Origin: Mesorhizobium prunaredense | Lineage (GTDB): Bacteria; Pseudomonadota; Alphaproteobacteria; Rhizobiales; Rhizobiaceae | Assembly: GCF_900156895.1 (NCBI RefSeq) | Contig: NZ_FTPD01000082.1 | Location: 175,498 to 239,497, forward strand | DNA: 64,000 nt | Reading direction: 5' to 3' | Notes under the pieces: generated by a model | Database searches by the model: none | The model's input: only the letters and a program-made list of their open reading frames with translations | Told to the model about the DNA's origin: nothing | Shown: in pieces, positions 28,848 to 37,824 of the stretch | Layout of the letters: each line of letters opens with the position of its first letter | Position numbering within the stretch: the first letter of the stretch is position 1 | Translations under genes and position numbers: made by a program

Positions 28848-29135
28848 ATGTCCGTTGATCTGCAGACAGTGAAGCGCGTCGCGCGTCTCGCCCGCATTGC
28901 GGTGAGCGAGGCGGATGCCGAGCGCATGACCGGCGAGTTGAACGCCATTCTCGGCTTTGTCGAGCAGTTGAACGAGGTCGACGTCTCCGGCGTCGAGCCG
29001 ATGACTTCGGTGACCCCGATGGAGATGAAGAAGCGCCCGGACGTCGTCACCGACGGCAGCAAGGCGGCCGACATCGTCGCCAACGCACCGGCCACCGAAG
29101 AGAATTTCTTCCTCGTTCCGAAGGTCGTGGAGTAG
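28848..29135 (+). CDS. gatC: glutamyl-tRNA(Gln) amidotransferase subunit C
   Basis: GatC (95 residues) is the small subunit that stabilises GatA-GatB, which amidate misacylated Glu-tRNA(Gln) and Asp-tRNA(Asn). It has the standard start MSVDLQTVKRVARLARIAVSE and the conserved VEPMTSV and NAPATEENFFLVPKVVE. gatA follows after a GNAT gene; gatB is not in the window. Confidence 0.95.
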   Translation: MSVDLQTVKRVARLARIAVSEADAERMTGELNAILGFVEQLNEVDVSGVEPMTSVTPMEMKKRPDVVTDGSKAADIVANAPATEENFFLVPKVVE

Positions 29136-29142
29136 CGGGCCG

Positions 29143-29601
29143 ATGGCAATCGAGATCGCCATCGAAACGCCGCTGCAGGACGATGTGCGCGGGCTGGTCA
29201 AGGAGCTCAACGACACGCTGCTGGAACTGACGCCGCCGGAGCACTGCTACCACATGACCGTCGAGCAGATGGCCGACAACGACACGACTGTCTTCATCGC
29301 TCGCGACAACGGTCTTGCCGTCGGCTGCGGCGCGCTGAAGCGCCACGACGGCGCCGTCGGCGAGGTCAAGCGCATGTACACGCGGCCTTCGCATCGCGGG
29401 CAGAAGATCGGCGCCGGGATCGTCGAGCGAATCGAGGCGCTGGCGCGCAATGAAAGACTGAAGCGTCTTGTGCTGGAAACCGGCGACCGCCATCCGGCTG
29501 CGTGGACCGTCTATGAACGCGCCGGATTTTCGCGCTGCGGCCCGGTGCTGGACTATCCCGATTCCGGGTGGTCGGTGTTTTACGAAAAGAGCCTTGCCTG
29601 A
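29143..29601 (+). CDS. GNAT family N-acetyltransferase
   Basis: This 152-residue acetyltransferase has the acetyl-CoA loop VKRMYTRPSHRGQKIGAGI and the C-terminal WTVYERAGFSRCG motif. The substrate is unknown. It lies between gatC and gatA with 7-base spacing on one side and a one-base stop/start overlap (TGATG) on the other, so it is cotranscribed with the amidotransferase genes. This GNAT insertion between gatC and gatA also occurs in some other alphaproteobacteria. Confidence 0.88.
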   Translation: MAIEIAIETPLQDDVRGLVKELNDTLLELTPPEHCYHMTVEQMADNDTTVFIARDNGLAVGCGALKRHDGAVGEVKRMYTRPSHRGQKIGAGIVERIEALARNERLKRLVLETGDRHPAAWTVYERAGFSRCGPVLDYPDSGWSVFYEKSLA

Positions 29602-31166
29602 TGAGCGACCTGACCCACCTGACGATTTCGCAGGCCCGCGCCAAGCTGCGCGCCAGGGAAATCACCGCAACCGAGATCACCGAAGCCTATCTCCAGGCAA
29701 TCGAGCGGGCCAATCCGGCGCTCAACGCCTATGTCGTCATAACCGATGACAAGGCCCGCGACATGGCCAGGGCCTCGGACGCGAAGCTTGCGAAAGGCGA
29801 GGGCGGGTCGCTCGAGGGCATTCCGCTCGGCATCAAGGACCTGTTCGGCACCGAAGGCATCCACACCCAGGCCTGCAGCCATGTGCTGGACGGCTTCAAG
29901 CCGCACTACGAATCGACCGTCACCGCCAATCTGTGGGCCGACGGCGCCGTCATGCTCGGCAAGCTCAACATGGACGAGTTCGCCATGGGCTCGTCCAATG
30001 AGAGCTCCTACTACGGCCCTGTCGTCAATCCGTGGCGGCGTTCACGCGTCGACACGATGGTGATGCCGACCACGCATCAGGGCGATGGCGGTTTTGTCTC
30101 GGCCGGCGGCACCAGGACCGCGCGCACGCTGGATAACGCCCAGCTGGTGCCGGGCGGCTCGTCGGGTGGCTCGGCCTCCGCCGTTTCGGCGTTCCTGTGT
30201 GCCGGCGCCACCGCCACCGACACCGGCGGCTCGATCCGCCAGCCCGCCGCCTTCACCGGCACGGTCGGCATCAAGCCGACCTACGGCCGCTGCTCGCGCT
30301 GGGGCATCGTCGCCTTCGCTTCGTCGCTCGACCAGGCCGGTCCGATCGCCCGCGACGTGCGTGACGCCGCGATTCTCTTGAAATCCATGGCCTCGGTCGA
30401 TCCGAAGGACACCACCTCGGTCGACCGCCCGGTGCCGGATTACGAGGCGGCGATCGGCAAGCCGATCAAGGGCATGAAGGTCGGCATCCCCAAGGAATAC
30501 CGCGTCGATGGCATGCCCGACGAGATCGAGGCGCTGTGGCAGAAGGGCATTGCCTGGCTGAAAGATGCCGGCGCCGAGATCGTCGACATTTCGCTTCCGC
30601 ATACCAGATACGCGCTGCCGGCCTATTACATCGTCGCGCCCGCCGAAGCTTCGTCGAACCTCGCCCGCTATGACGGCGTCCGTTACGGGTTGCGCGTGCC
30701 GGGCAAGGACATCGTCGACATGTACGAGAAGACCCGCGCCGCCGGCTTCGGCCGCGAGGTCAAGCGCCGCATCATGATCGGCACCTATGTGCTCTCCGCC
30801 GGCTACTACGACGCCTACTATCTGCAGGCGCAGAAGGTGCGCAACCTCATCAAGCGGGATTTCGAAAACGCATTCACTGCCGGCGTCGACGTCATCTTGA
30901 CGCCCGCGACGCCGTCGGCGGCCTTCGGCATCGCCGACGAGGACATGGCCGCCGACCCGGTCAAGATGTACCTCAACGACATCTTCACCGTGACCGTGAA
31001 CATGGCCGGACTGCCGGGCATCGCCGTGCCCGCAGGGCTCGACGCCAAGGGCCTGCCGCTCGGCCTGCAGCTCATCGGCCGGCCGTTCGACGAGGAAACC
31101 TTGTTCCAGACCGCCCATGTCATCGAACAGGCGGCGGGTACGTTCCAGCCGGAAAAGTGGTGGTAG
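29601..31166 (+). CDS. gatA: glutamyl-tRNA(Gln) amidotransferase subunit A
   Basis: GatA hydrolyses glutamine to supply ammonia for amidating Glu-tRNA(Gln). The amidase triad is visible: Lys in GIPLGIKDLFG, Ser in DTGGSIRQPAAF and the nucleophile region GGSSGGSASAV. At 521 residues it is roughly 28 longer than the related Sinorhizobium protein as I remember it. The extra residues lie just before the GGSSGG loop (about residues 145-180, after NPWRR). Start ATG overlaps the GNAT stop. gatB must lie elsewhere. Confidence 0.95.
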   Translation: MSDLTHLTISQARAKLRAREITATEITEAYLQAIERANPALNAYVVITDDKARDMARASDAKLAKGEGGSLEGIPLGIKDLFGTEGIHTQACSHVLDGFKPHYESTVTANLWADGAVMLGKLNMDEFAMGSSNESSYYGPVVNPWRRSRVDTMVMPTTHQGDGGFVSAGGTRTARTLDNAQLVPGGSSGGSASAVSAFLCAGATATDTGGSIRQPAAFTGTVGIKPTYGRCSRWGIVAFASSLDQAGPIARDVRDAAILLKSMASVDPKDTTSVDRPVPDYEAAIGKPIKGMKVGIPKEYRVDGMPDEIEALWQKGIAWLKDAGAEIVDISLPHTRYALPAYYIVAPAEASSNLARYDGVRYGLRVPGKDIVDMYEKTRAAGFGREVKRRIMIGTYVLSAGYYDAYYLQAQKVRNLIKRDFENAFTAGVDVILTPATPSAAFGIADEDMAADPVKMYLNDIFTVTVNMAGLPGIAVPAGLDAKGLPLGLQLIGRPFDEETLFQTAHVIEQAAGTFQPEKWW

Positions 31167-31194
31167 TGTCGTCTCCCATCTGAAGGGGTGAGGG

Positions 31195-32004
31195 ATGTTC
31201 TACTACCTTTCCAAGGTATTCTGGCTCCTCGTCCAGCCGTTGAATCTGGCGATCATCCTGCTGCTGGTCGCGTTGCTCGCTGCCTCGGTCGGGCGCAGAA
31301 AGCTGTTTGTCACCGGCAGCGGGCTGGCGTTTCTCATCCTCGCCCTCTCGACCTGGACCTCGATCGGGGCACTGATGCTCAATCCGTTGGAAGAACGCTT
31401 TCCGCGCCCGCCGCTGCCGGAGAAGGTCGATGGCATCGTCGTGCTCGGGGGCGGCATGGATGGCGCCGTCAATTTCGTGCGTGGCGGCTATGAACTGAGT
31501 GCAAGCGGCGATCGGATGGTTGCGGCGGCCGTGCTGGCACGGCATTATCCGACAGCGAAAGTCGTCATCTCCGGGGGCGGCATCGCAATGATCGGCGATG
31601 GCGAGGGCGATGCAGAAACAGCGCCGCGTCTGTTCGCCGCGCTTGGTGTGACGGCCGATCGGCTGATCCTCGAGAAAAAATCCCGCAACACCGACGAGAA
31701 CGCCGCCTTCACCCGGGAACTGGTCACCCCGAAACCGGGCGAGACCTGGCTGCTGGTGACCTCGGCCTTCCACATGCCCCGCGCCAAGGCGCTTTTCGAC
31801 AAGGTCGGCTTTGCCACCGTTGCCTGGCCGGTCGATTTCCGCACCTCCGGCAAGGAAGGCATCGGCCTGTCTCGCGACGATCCCTTCGGTTCGCTGCAGA
31901 CCACCAGCGCGGCGGTCCGTGAATGGATCGGGCTCGTCGCCTACCGGCTGTCGGGCCGCATCGATCGGCTTTTTCCCGGACCGGGCGTCGGCTCGGGCGG
32001 CTGA
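31195..32004 (+). CDS. YdcF/ElyC/SanA family membrane protein (DUF218)
   Basis: The 269-residue protein has two N-terminal membrane helices (residues 8-30 and 38-60) followed by a DUF218 Rossmann-like domain: VDGIVVLGGGMD, ARHYPTAKVVISGG, EKKSRNTDENAAFTREL and WLLVTSAFHMPRA. ElyC-type proteins act in peptidoglycan precursor or envelope polysaccharide metabolism; the precise reaction is not settled. ATG after a GGGGTGAGGG region. Its 3' end overlaps the convergent DUF599 gene by 64 bases. Confidence 0.88.
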   Translation: MFYYLSKVFWLLVQPLNLAIILLLVALLAASVGRRKLFVTGSGLAFLILALSTWTSIGALMLNPLEERFPRPPLPEKVDGIVVLGGGMDGAVNFVRGGYELSASGDRMVAAAVLARHYPTAKVVISGGGIAMIGDGEGDAETAPRLFAALGVTADRLILEKKSRNTDENAAFTRELVTPKPGETWLLVTSAFHMPRAKALFDKVGFATVAWPVDFRTSGKEGIGLSRDDPFGSLQTTSAAVREWIGLVAYRLSGRIDRLFPGPGVGSGG

Positions 32005-32696
32005 CCGATCACGGCTTGCCGCGCCGCCGAGAAGAACTGGCGACGCACCAGAACCGCCAGCAACAGCAGCGTCGACAGCACGAACACTTTTGGGTCGACG
32101 AACCAGCCGAGATAGCCGATCGAGAAGAACACGCCGCGCATGCCGGAATTGAAATGTTTTCCGGCCAGCATGTTCATGCGCGCCGCCCGCCATACCGCCG
32201 TCTCGCTGACCGGGTTGCGCGAAGCCTCGCCGTGCGGGATCGGCACCGCACCGATCAGGATCGAGCAATAGTTGAACAGCCGGTAGGCCCAGCCGAATTT
32301 GAAAAAGGAATAGGCAAGGATCAGCACCAATCCGAACACCTTCATTTGAAAGGCGGAGCGGGACGACGTCGCGCCGAGCGGCAGATCGCTCAGCACCGAA
32401 ACAACCTGATCGGAGGCGCCGAGCAGGGCAAAACAGCCGCCGATCGCAATCAGCGAACTGGAGGCGAAGAAGGCGGTTCCCTGTTGAAGGCCGGCCATGA
32501 TGGCGGTGTCGACAATGCGGACCTCGCGTTCGGCCATGTTTCGCATCCAGGCTTGACGCTGGACGTTCATCGCCGTCGTCAGCGACATGCGCCCGACCAG
32601 CTTTCCGTCGGAGGCGAGCGTATGCAGCACCCACACGAAAAGGAAGAAACCCAGCGCAACGAGGTCTGCCGTCGACAAATGGAAGGAATCGCCCAT
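31941..32696 (-). CDS. DUF599 family membrane protein
   Basis: This 251-residue protein has about four to five hydrophobic helices (residues 9-28, 72-94, 117-137, 185-210) and the family motifs NVQRQAWMRNMAERE, IVDTAIMAGLQQGTAFFASSSL and FFSIGYLGWFVDP. The function of DUF599 is unknown. The long 3' overlap with the ydcF-like gene on the other strand means the last ~20 residues are encoded opposite its C-terminus. Confidence 0.86.
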   Translation of the reverse strand: MGDSFHLSTADLVALGFFLFVWVLHTLASDGKLVGRMSLTTAMNVQRQAWMRNMAEREVRIVDTAIMAGLQQGTAFFASSSLIAIGGCFALLGASDQVVSVLSDLPLGATSSRSAFQMKVFGLVLILAYSFFKFGWAYRLFNYCSILIGAVPIPHGEASRNPVSETAVWRAARMNMLAGKHFNSGMRGVFFSIGYLGWFVDPKVFVLSTLLLLAVLVRRQFFSAARQAVIGQPPEPTPGPGKSRSMRPDSR

Positions 32697-32857
32697 GCAA
32701 CCCTCTTACCACAAGCGGTGACTGCGCTTCGATGGCGGAACGCAACGATGTCGCTGCCGGAGCAAACAAGGTCGGCAGGTGCAGCGCCGCAATCTTCGAA
32801 AGAGCGGAAACATCACAGGAATTCCTATATGTAAATTCCAATAGGAGAGAGCGGCGC

Positions 32858-34261
32858 GTGTTCCTTTCGGTTTTCGACCTGTTCAAGATCGGCATTGGAC
32901 CATCGAGTTCGCACACGATGGGACCGATGACGGCTGCGCGGCGTTTTCTCGACGAGGTCGCGGGAGATGACTGGCCACGCCCGGCCGGCGCCAAGGTCGA
33001 CCGCATCGCCGCCAGCCTGCACGGCTCGCTTGCCTATACCGGCATCGGCCATGGTTCAGATCGCGCCGTCGTGCTCGGGCTTGCCGGCCAGACGCCGCAG
33101 ACGGTGGACCCCGATCAGGCGGACGGCATCGTCGACCGTATCGCCGCAGAAAAGCGGATTTCGCCGCCAGGCCATCCGTCCTATCGCTTCGACCCGGCCA
33201 CGGATCTGGTGCTGGATCGCAAGACGCCGCTTTCCGGCCACGCCAACGGCATGGCTTTCTCCGCCTATGATGCCGACGACCGCCTGCTGCTCAAGCGCAT
33301 CTACTATTCGATTGGCGGCGGCTTCGTGGTTTCCGAAGAAGAGCTGCAGCGGATGAAGGCGAAGGGCTCGGTGACGACGGAAGGCAAGAAGGTTCCATAC
33401 CCCTTCAAGAACGCCGTCGAGATGCTGTCGATGGCCGCGAAAACTGGTCTTTCCGTCGCCGACATGAAGCGCGTCAACGAAGAGACGCTGATGACGCGCG
33501 AGGAGCTCGACGCCGGCCTCGACGGCATCTGGAGCGCCATGAAGAGTTGCATCGAGCGCGGCCTGTCGCAGGACGGCATCATGCCGGGCGGCCTGAAGGT
33601 GCGCCGACGCGCGCGTCAGTTGCATGACAAGCTGCAGGAGCAGTGGCGGCAGAACCGGCCCAATCCACTGCTCGCCAACGACTGGCTGTCGATCTATGCC
33701 ATGGCGGTGAACGAGGAGAACGCCGCCGGCGGGCGCGTCGTCACCGCGCCGACCAATGGTGCTGCAGGCACGCTGCCGGCGGTGCTGCGCTACTGGCTGC
33801 ATTTCCACCCCGAGGCCGACCAGCCAAGCATCCGCGATTTCCTGCTGACCGCGGCAGCGATCGGCGGCATCATCAAGACCAACGCTTCGATCTCGGGCGC
33901 CGAAGTCGGCTGCCAGGGCGAAGTCGGTTCGGCCTCGGCGATGGCGGCAGCGGGGCTGTGCGCCGTGATGGGTGGCACGCCCGAGCAGGTCGAGAACGCC
34001 GCCGAGATCGCGCTTGAGCATCATCTCGGCATGACCTGCGATCCGGTCGGCGGGCTGGTGCAGGTGCCTTGCATCGAGCGCAACGCGCTCGGCGCCGTCA
34101 AGGCGGTGACTGCCGCGTCGCTGGCCATCAAGGGCGACGGCGTTCATTTCGTGCCGCTAGATGCCGCAATCGAGACCATGCGCCAGACCGGCCTCGACAT
34201 GAACGAGAAATACAAGGAAACCAGCCTCGGCGGACTGGCCGTCAATATCGTGGAATGCTGA
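32858..34261 (+). CDS. L-serine ammonia-lyase (serine dehydratase)
   Basis: The single-chain iron-sulfur enzyme converts L-serine to pyruvate and ammonia. The 467-residue protein starts at GTG after AGGAGAG and begins MFLSVFDLFKIGIGPSSSHTMGPM, the beta-domain signature. The alpha domain has NEENAAGGRVVTAPTNGAAG and three conserved cysteines for a 4Fe-4S cluster (EVGCQGEVGSA, MTCDPVGG and QVPCIERN). The symbol would be sdaA in most annotations. A longer frame from 32732 lacks a ribosome-binding site. Confidence 0.94.
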   Translation: MFLSVFDLFKIGIGPSSSHTMGPMTAARRFLDEVAGDDWPRPAGAKVDRIAASLHGSLAYTGIGHGSDRAVVLGLAGQTPQTVDPDQADGIVDRIAAEKRISPPGHPSYRFDPATDLVLDRKTPLSGHANGMAFSAYDADDRLLLKRIYYSIGGGFVVSEEELQRMKAKGSVTTEGKKVPYPFKNAVEMLSMAAKTGLSVADMKRVNEETLMTREELDAGLDGIWSAMKSCIERGLSQDGIMPGGLKVRRRARQLHDKLQEQWRQNRPNPLLANDWLSIYAMAVNEENAAGGRVVTAPTNGAAGTLPAVLRYWLHFHPEADQPSIRDFLLTAAAIGGIIKTNASISGAEVGCQGEVGSASAMAAAGLCAVMGGTPEQVENAAEIALEHHLGMTCDPVGGLVQVPCIERNALGAVKAVTAASLAIKGDGVHFVPLDAAIETMRQTGLDMNEKYKETSLGGLAVNIVEC

Positions 34262-34294
34262 GCCAAACTTTGCACTGTGGATTGGCGCCGTGGA

Positions 34295-34341
34295 GAACAG
34301 CGGCACCTGTGGAGAAAGTCGGCACTGTGGAGAAAGTCGAT
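34295..34341 (+). repeat. short degenerate direct repeats
   Basis: CTGTGGAGAA-like units occur three times: CCGTGGAGAA, then CCTGTGGAGAAAGTCGG and ACTGTGGAGAAAGTCGA. The last two are near-exact 18-base tandem copies in the gap between the serine dehydratase and DUF1489 genes. Confidence 0.6.
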
Positions 34342-34384
34342 TGGGCCAGTTGACGCCTTCGCGCGCCGGACTAAACCTTAATCC

Positions 34385-34822
34385 ATGTCCCTCAATCTCA
34401 TAAAGCTCTGCGTTGGCTGCGACAGCGTCGAAGATCTCGAAGAGTGGATCGCCTTCCGCCTCGACGAACGGTGGCGCGCCGGTGAACCGGTCGAGCACTA
34501 CCACACCACCCGCATGATGCCGACGCGCAGCGCCGAGGTCACCGATGGCGGTTCCCTCTACTGGGTGATCAAGGGCAATGTGCAATGCCGCCAGTTGATC
34601 ACCGAAATCCGTCCTTTCACCGATGACGAGGGTATCGGCCGCTGTCACCTGATCCTCGATCCCGCGGTCGTGCTGACTGAATGGCAGCCGCGCCGCGCCT
34701 TTCAGGGCTGGCGATATTTGAAACCGTCGGACGCACCGGCCGATCTCTCCAAGGGCAAAGCGGGATTGGTCGAAATGCCGCCGAAACTCAGGCGCGAGCT
34801 TGCCGATCTCGGCCTTCTCTAG
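34385..34822 (+). CDS. DUF1489 family protein
   Basis: This 145-residue cytoplasmic protein begins MSLNLIKLCVGCDSVEDLEEW and has the conserved blocks HTTRMMPTRSAE, LYWVIKG, CRQLITEI and PRRAFQGWRYL. DUF1489 is conserved across alphaproteobacteria, and its function is unknown. It precedes the VWA-like gene by 97 bases on the same strand. Confidence 0.88.
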   Translation: MSLNLIKLCVGCDSVEDLEEWIAFRLDERWRAGEPVEHYHTTRMMPTRSAEVTDGGSLYWVIKGNVQCRQLITEIRPFTDDEGIGRCHLILDPAVVLTEWQPRRAFQGWRYLKPSDAPADLSKGKAGLVEMPPKLRRELADLGLL

Positions 34823-34919
34823 GAAGACCCCAAAATTCAAAGCTGCGGTGTTCGCCGGCCCTCCAGATCGCCTCATGCTGGGCTTGCAAGCTGTGCGACA
34901 ACGCCACATCTTGAATGTC

Positions 34920-35651
34920 ATGAGCGACAAGAAGCAGCCCGTGCCCGCAAAGGCCAATCCTGCGCCGGTCGAATCCCAATCGAGCAGCGGTGAGATCGAT
35001 GCGTTTATCCGTCAGGCAAGGACGCTCGCTGCGTCCGCGACCGGTACTGGCCGGCTGATCCTTTCCCTCGACGCGACGATGAGCCGCCAGCCGACCTGGG
35101 ATCTCGCCTGTGCGTTGCAGGGCGAGATGTTCGACGCCGTCGGCAAGGCCGGGGCGCTCAAGGTCCAACTGGTCTATTTTCGCGGTCTTGGCGAGTGCCG
35201 CTCATCCGCATTCGTCACCGATACGAACGCGCTGAAGCAGCTGATGACGCGGATCGAATGCCGTAGCGGCCACACCCAGATCGGCAAGGTGCTCGCCCAT
35301 GCGCTGAAACAGACGGCGGCGGCCAAGGTCAACGCGCTGGTCTATATCGGCGATGCGATGGAGGAAAACATCGACGATCTGGCGAAAAAGGCCGGCAGCC
35401 TCGGCCTGCACGGCGTTCCTGTCTTCGTCTTTCAGGAGGGCCATGATGCCGGCGCGGAAAAGGCGTTCAAGGAAATTGCGCGGCTGTCCAAAGGCGCCTG
35501 GTTCCGATTTGACCGGCGGGCCGCCGCAACCTTGGCCAGCCTGCTATCGGCGGTCGCCGTGTTTGCGACCGGCGGGCTGAAGGCTCTGGAGGCCAGGGGC
35601 AGGCCGGAAGACCGGCTGATGATCGAGCATCTGCGGAGCGGCAGGAAATGA
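34920..35651 (+). CDS. VWA-like domain protein paired with a J-domain protein
   Basis: The 243-residue protein is predicted to adopt a von Willebrand A fold. Strand 1 ends LILSLDATMSR, a DxTxS variant of the MIDAS motif. A threonine follows in SGHTQIG and an aspartate in LVYIGDAMEE, matching the usual metal-site order. No signal peptide is visible. The ATG at 34920 has a weak ribosome-binding site; an ATG at 34875 is an alternative. Its stop overlaps the next gene by four bases (ATGA), so the two products probably act together. The function is unknown. Confidence 0.75.
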   Translation: MSDKKQPVPAKANPAPVESQSSSGEIDAFIRQARTLAASATGTGRLILSLDATMSRQPTWDLACALQGEMFDAVGKAGALKVQLVYFRGLGECRSSAFVTDTNALKQLMTRIECRSGHTQIGKVLAHALKQTAAAKVNALVYIGDAMEENIDDLAKKAGSLGLHGVPVFVFQEGHDAGAEKAFKEIARLSKGAWFRFDRRAAATLASLLSAVAVFATGGLKALEARGRPEDRLMIEHLRSGRK

Positions 35652-36349
35652 TGGGCGCGACTATCGCATTCGTGGCGTTGCTTTTGGTGCTGCTCGGCGT
35701 GGCCATGGTGTTTCTGCGCGCCGACCCCGCGAAACTCGCAAGCTGGATGAGGACGCTTGGGCCCGTCCTGCTGGCACTGATCGGCGTCGCCGCGCTTCTG
35801 GTTGGACGCGCAGGCATCGGCGGCTTGATCCTGTCGACGGCGCTCGCCTGGTATGGCTCGATGCGGATGAAGCGGCCGACTGCGAAACTGGAGCCGGGCA
35901 AGTATTCGACGGTGCGCACCGCGGCACTCGAAATGGAGCTTGATCACGATACCGGCACTCTGGAGGGCCTCGTGCTCGCCGGCCGCCATGAAGGCAAGAT
36001 GCTGGGAACGATGAGCCTTGCGGAATTGCAGCAGCTTTATCGCGAGCTCCCCGGCGACCCGGAGAGCCGCCAGCTGCTAGAGACGTATCTTGACGGCAGA
36101 TTTCCCATCTGGCGCGAAGACGCGGAGGCGAATGGTGGCGACGGGCTGGGTGTTTCGCCAGGTTCGGGCGCCATGACTAAGGAGGAGGCCTACAAGATCC
36201 TTGGTCTTGAAGCGGGGGCCGCCGCGGCGGATGTCCGCAAGGCGCACCGCCGCCTGATGCAGCGCCTGCACCCCGATCTCGGCGGCACTTCGTTTCTGGC
36301 GGCGCGGATCAACGAAGCCAAGGACGTCTTGCTCTCCAATCACAACTAG
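35648..36349 (+). CDS. membrane-anchored J-domain protein
   Basis: The 233-residue protein has two N-terminal transmembrane helices (residues 6-22 and 38-60), a cytoplasmic linker, and a C-terminal J domain (residues ~175-233). The J domain has MTKEEAYKILGLEAGA, an HPD tripeptide (QRLHPDLGGT) and a final INEAKDVLL. The topology, membrane anchor first and J domain last, resembles TIM14/Pam18 and DjlC-like co-chaperones that recruit DnaK to a membrane site. Overlap with the VWA-like gene implies a functional pair. Confidence 0.85.
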   Translation: MMGATIAFVALLLVLLGVAMVFLRADPAKLASWMRTLGPVLLALIGVAALLVGRAGIGGLILSTALAWYGSMRMKRPTAKLEPGKYSTVRTAALEMELDHDTGTLEGLVLAGRHEGKMLGTMSLAELQQLYRELPGDPESRQLLETYLDGRFPIWREDAEANGGDGLGVSPGSGAMTKEEAYKILGLEAGAAAADVRKAHRRLMQRLHPDLGGTSFLAARINEAKDVLLSNHN

Positions 36350-36393
36350 TCTCCTTCGACGCAGAATTCTTCCGGGAGATGTTTCGACGCCTC

Positions 36394-37824
36394 CTACTGG
36401 TGGACGGCGTAGCACTCGATTTTCTTTTTCTTCAGGGCATTGCAGGCTTTCGAGGCGGCAGTCTTCGAGCCAAAACCGAACCGGGCGCGGTAGTAGGTGA
36501 CGCCGTCCTTTTCGAAGGCGACGGTGAAGCCCACAGCATCGGCCAGGACCGAAGGCGCCTGTTTGCTCGTCTCGTCCAGGAGAGCCTGGGCTTCGGACTG
36601 TTTTGGCGAAGAGGCGACCTGGACTGCCCAGCCGGACGGCACCGATGCCGTGTTGACGGGATCAACCGTTGCCGGTTCGCCATAGGCTGCTGCGACCCGT
36701 GCGGTCGCCACATCGTCCGCCGTGGCCGCGGCCACTGTCGCGATCTTCCTGGTCTGAGAGACGGGCCTGGTCTCAACGACGGGGGTGGCTTCTTCAACGA
36801 CGGGCTCGGTTTCCTCCACCAGGGAGGCAATGGCATCGCCGTCCGGGGCCTCGTTGTACGGGGCATCGTCGTCCGGCCTGCTGTCCGGCGTCGGCGCGTC
36901 GCGCTTGGGCAGGAATACTTTCGCCAGAGCGGTGATCGGGTTGCCGCCGCCAGCCTTGGCGATCAGCATGCCGCTGCCGCGCGACGACGCCTTGGGCATG
37001 TAGGTTTTGATCAATGCGGCCATCTGGTTGTCGCGGCTGCCGCCGGATTTTCCGCCTATGACCACCGCGACGATGCGGCGGTCGCCGTCGTCGACCGAGG
37101 AGACGAGATTGTAGCCGGAGGCGCGGGTGTAGCCAGTCTTGATGCCGTCGACGCCCTTGATGCGTCCAAGCAGGCGGTTGTGGCCGTTGATGCGCCTGCG
37201 GCCGTAGAGAAAGGAACGCTGCGAGAAATAGCCGTAATACTGGGGAAAATGCTCCCGCAGCGCGATGCCGAGCACCGCCATGTCGCGCGCGGTGGTGAAC
37301 TGACCGGGATTTGGCAAGCCGTGGGCGTTGCGGAAAACGGTCCCCTTCATGCCCAGTGCCCGCGCCTTGGCTGTCATCATGTGGGCGAAATTGGCTTCAT
37401 TGCCGCCGAGAAGTTCGCCGAGCGCGGTTGCCGAGTCGTTTGCCGACTTGGTCACCATCGACAGGATCGCGGTCTCGACGGTGATCGCGCCGCCCCGTTT
37501 GACGCCGAGTTTGGTCGGCGGCTCGGCAGCAGCATTGGCCGAGAAGACGACCCGGGAGCTCTTGCCGATCTTGCCGTTCGCCATGGCCTCGAAGGCCAGG
37601 TAAAGCGTCATCATCTTGGTGAGCGAGGCTGGATAGCGTCGGCCATCGGAATTCGAAGAGTAAAGCACCTTGCCGGTCTTGGCGTCGATGACGATGGCCG
37701 CCGACCTCGCCGCCATGGACGAAGCAGAGCCGGCAACGACGAATGTCGTCGCCAAAGCGAGGATCATGATCGTTTTCAAAAAGGACGCGGATTTGGAGAG
37801 AATGCCCGACAACGCCTGACGCAC
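36394..37824 (-). CDS. D-alanyl-D-alanine carboxypeptidase with SPOR domain
   Basis: This 476-residue low-molecular-weight penicillin-binding protein trims pentapeptide stems of peptidoglycan. After a signal peptide (to about residue 39, SSMAA) it shows the three active-site motifs: SLTK (SxxK), SAN (SxN) and KTG in GIKTGYT. A Pro/Glu/Thr-rich linker (about 310-390) leads to a C-terminal SPOR domain (WAVQVASSPKQSEAQALLDE to IECYAVHQ) that binds glycan strands at the septum. The DacC/DacF-SPOR architecture is usual in rhizobia. Confidence 0.92.
   Translation of the reverse strand: MRQALSGILSKSASFLKTIMILALATTFVVAGSASSMAARSAAIVIDAKTGKVLYSSNSDGRRYPASLTKMMTLYLAFEAMANGKIGKSSRVVFSANAAAEPPTKLGVKRGGAITVETAILSMVTKSANDSATALGELLGGNEANFAHMMTAKARALGMKGTVFRNAHGLPNPGQFTTARDMAVLGIALREHFPQYYGYFSQRSFLYGRRRINGHNRLLGRIKGVDGIKTGYTRASGYNLVSSVDDGDRRIVAVVIGGKSGGSRDNQMAALIKTYMPKASSRGSGMLIAKAGGGNPITALAKVFLPKRDAPTPDSRPDDDAPYNEAPDGDAIASLVEETEPVVEEATPVVETRPVSQTRKIATVAAATADDVATARVAAAYGEPATVDPVNTASVPSGWAVQVASSPKQSEAQALLDETSKQAPSVLADAVGFTVAFEKDGVTYYRARFGFGSKTAASKACNALKKKKIECYAVHQ

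Noticed and set aside
32697..32857. Riboswitch upstream of the serine dehydratase gene
   Set aside because: No recognisable glycine- or other aptamer consensus; only an imperfect GGAATTCC-type palindrome is present.
31120..33006. 628-codon minus-strand frame
   Set aside because: Spans several convergent real genes in a different frame; no coherent domains.
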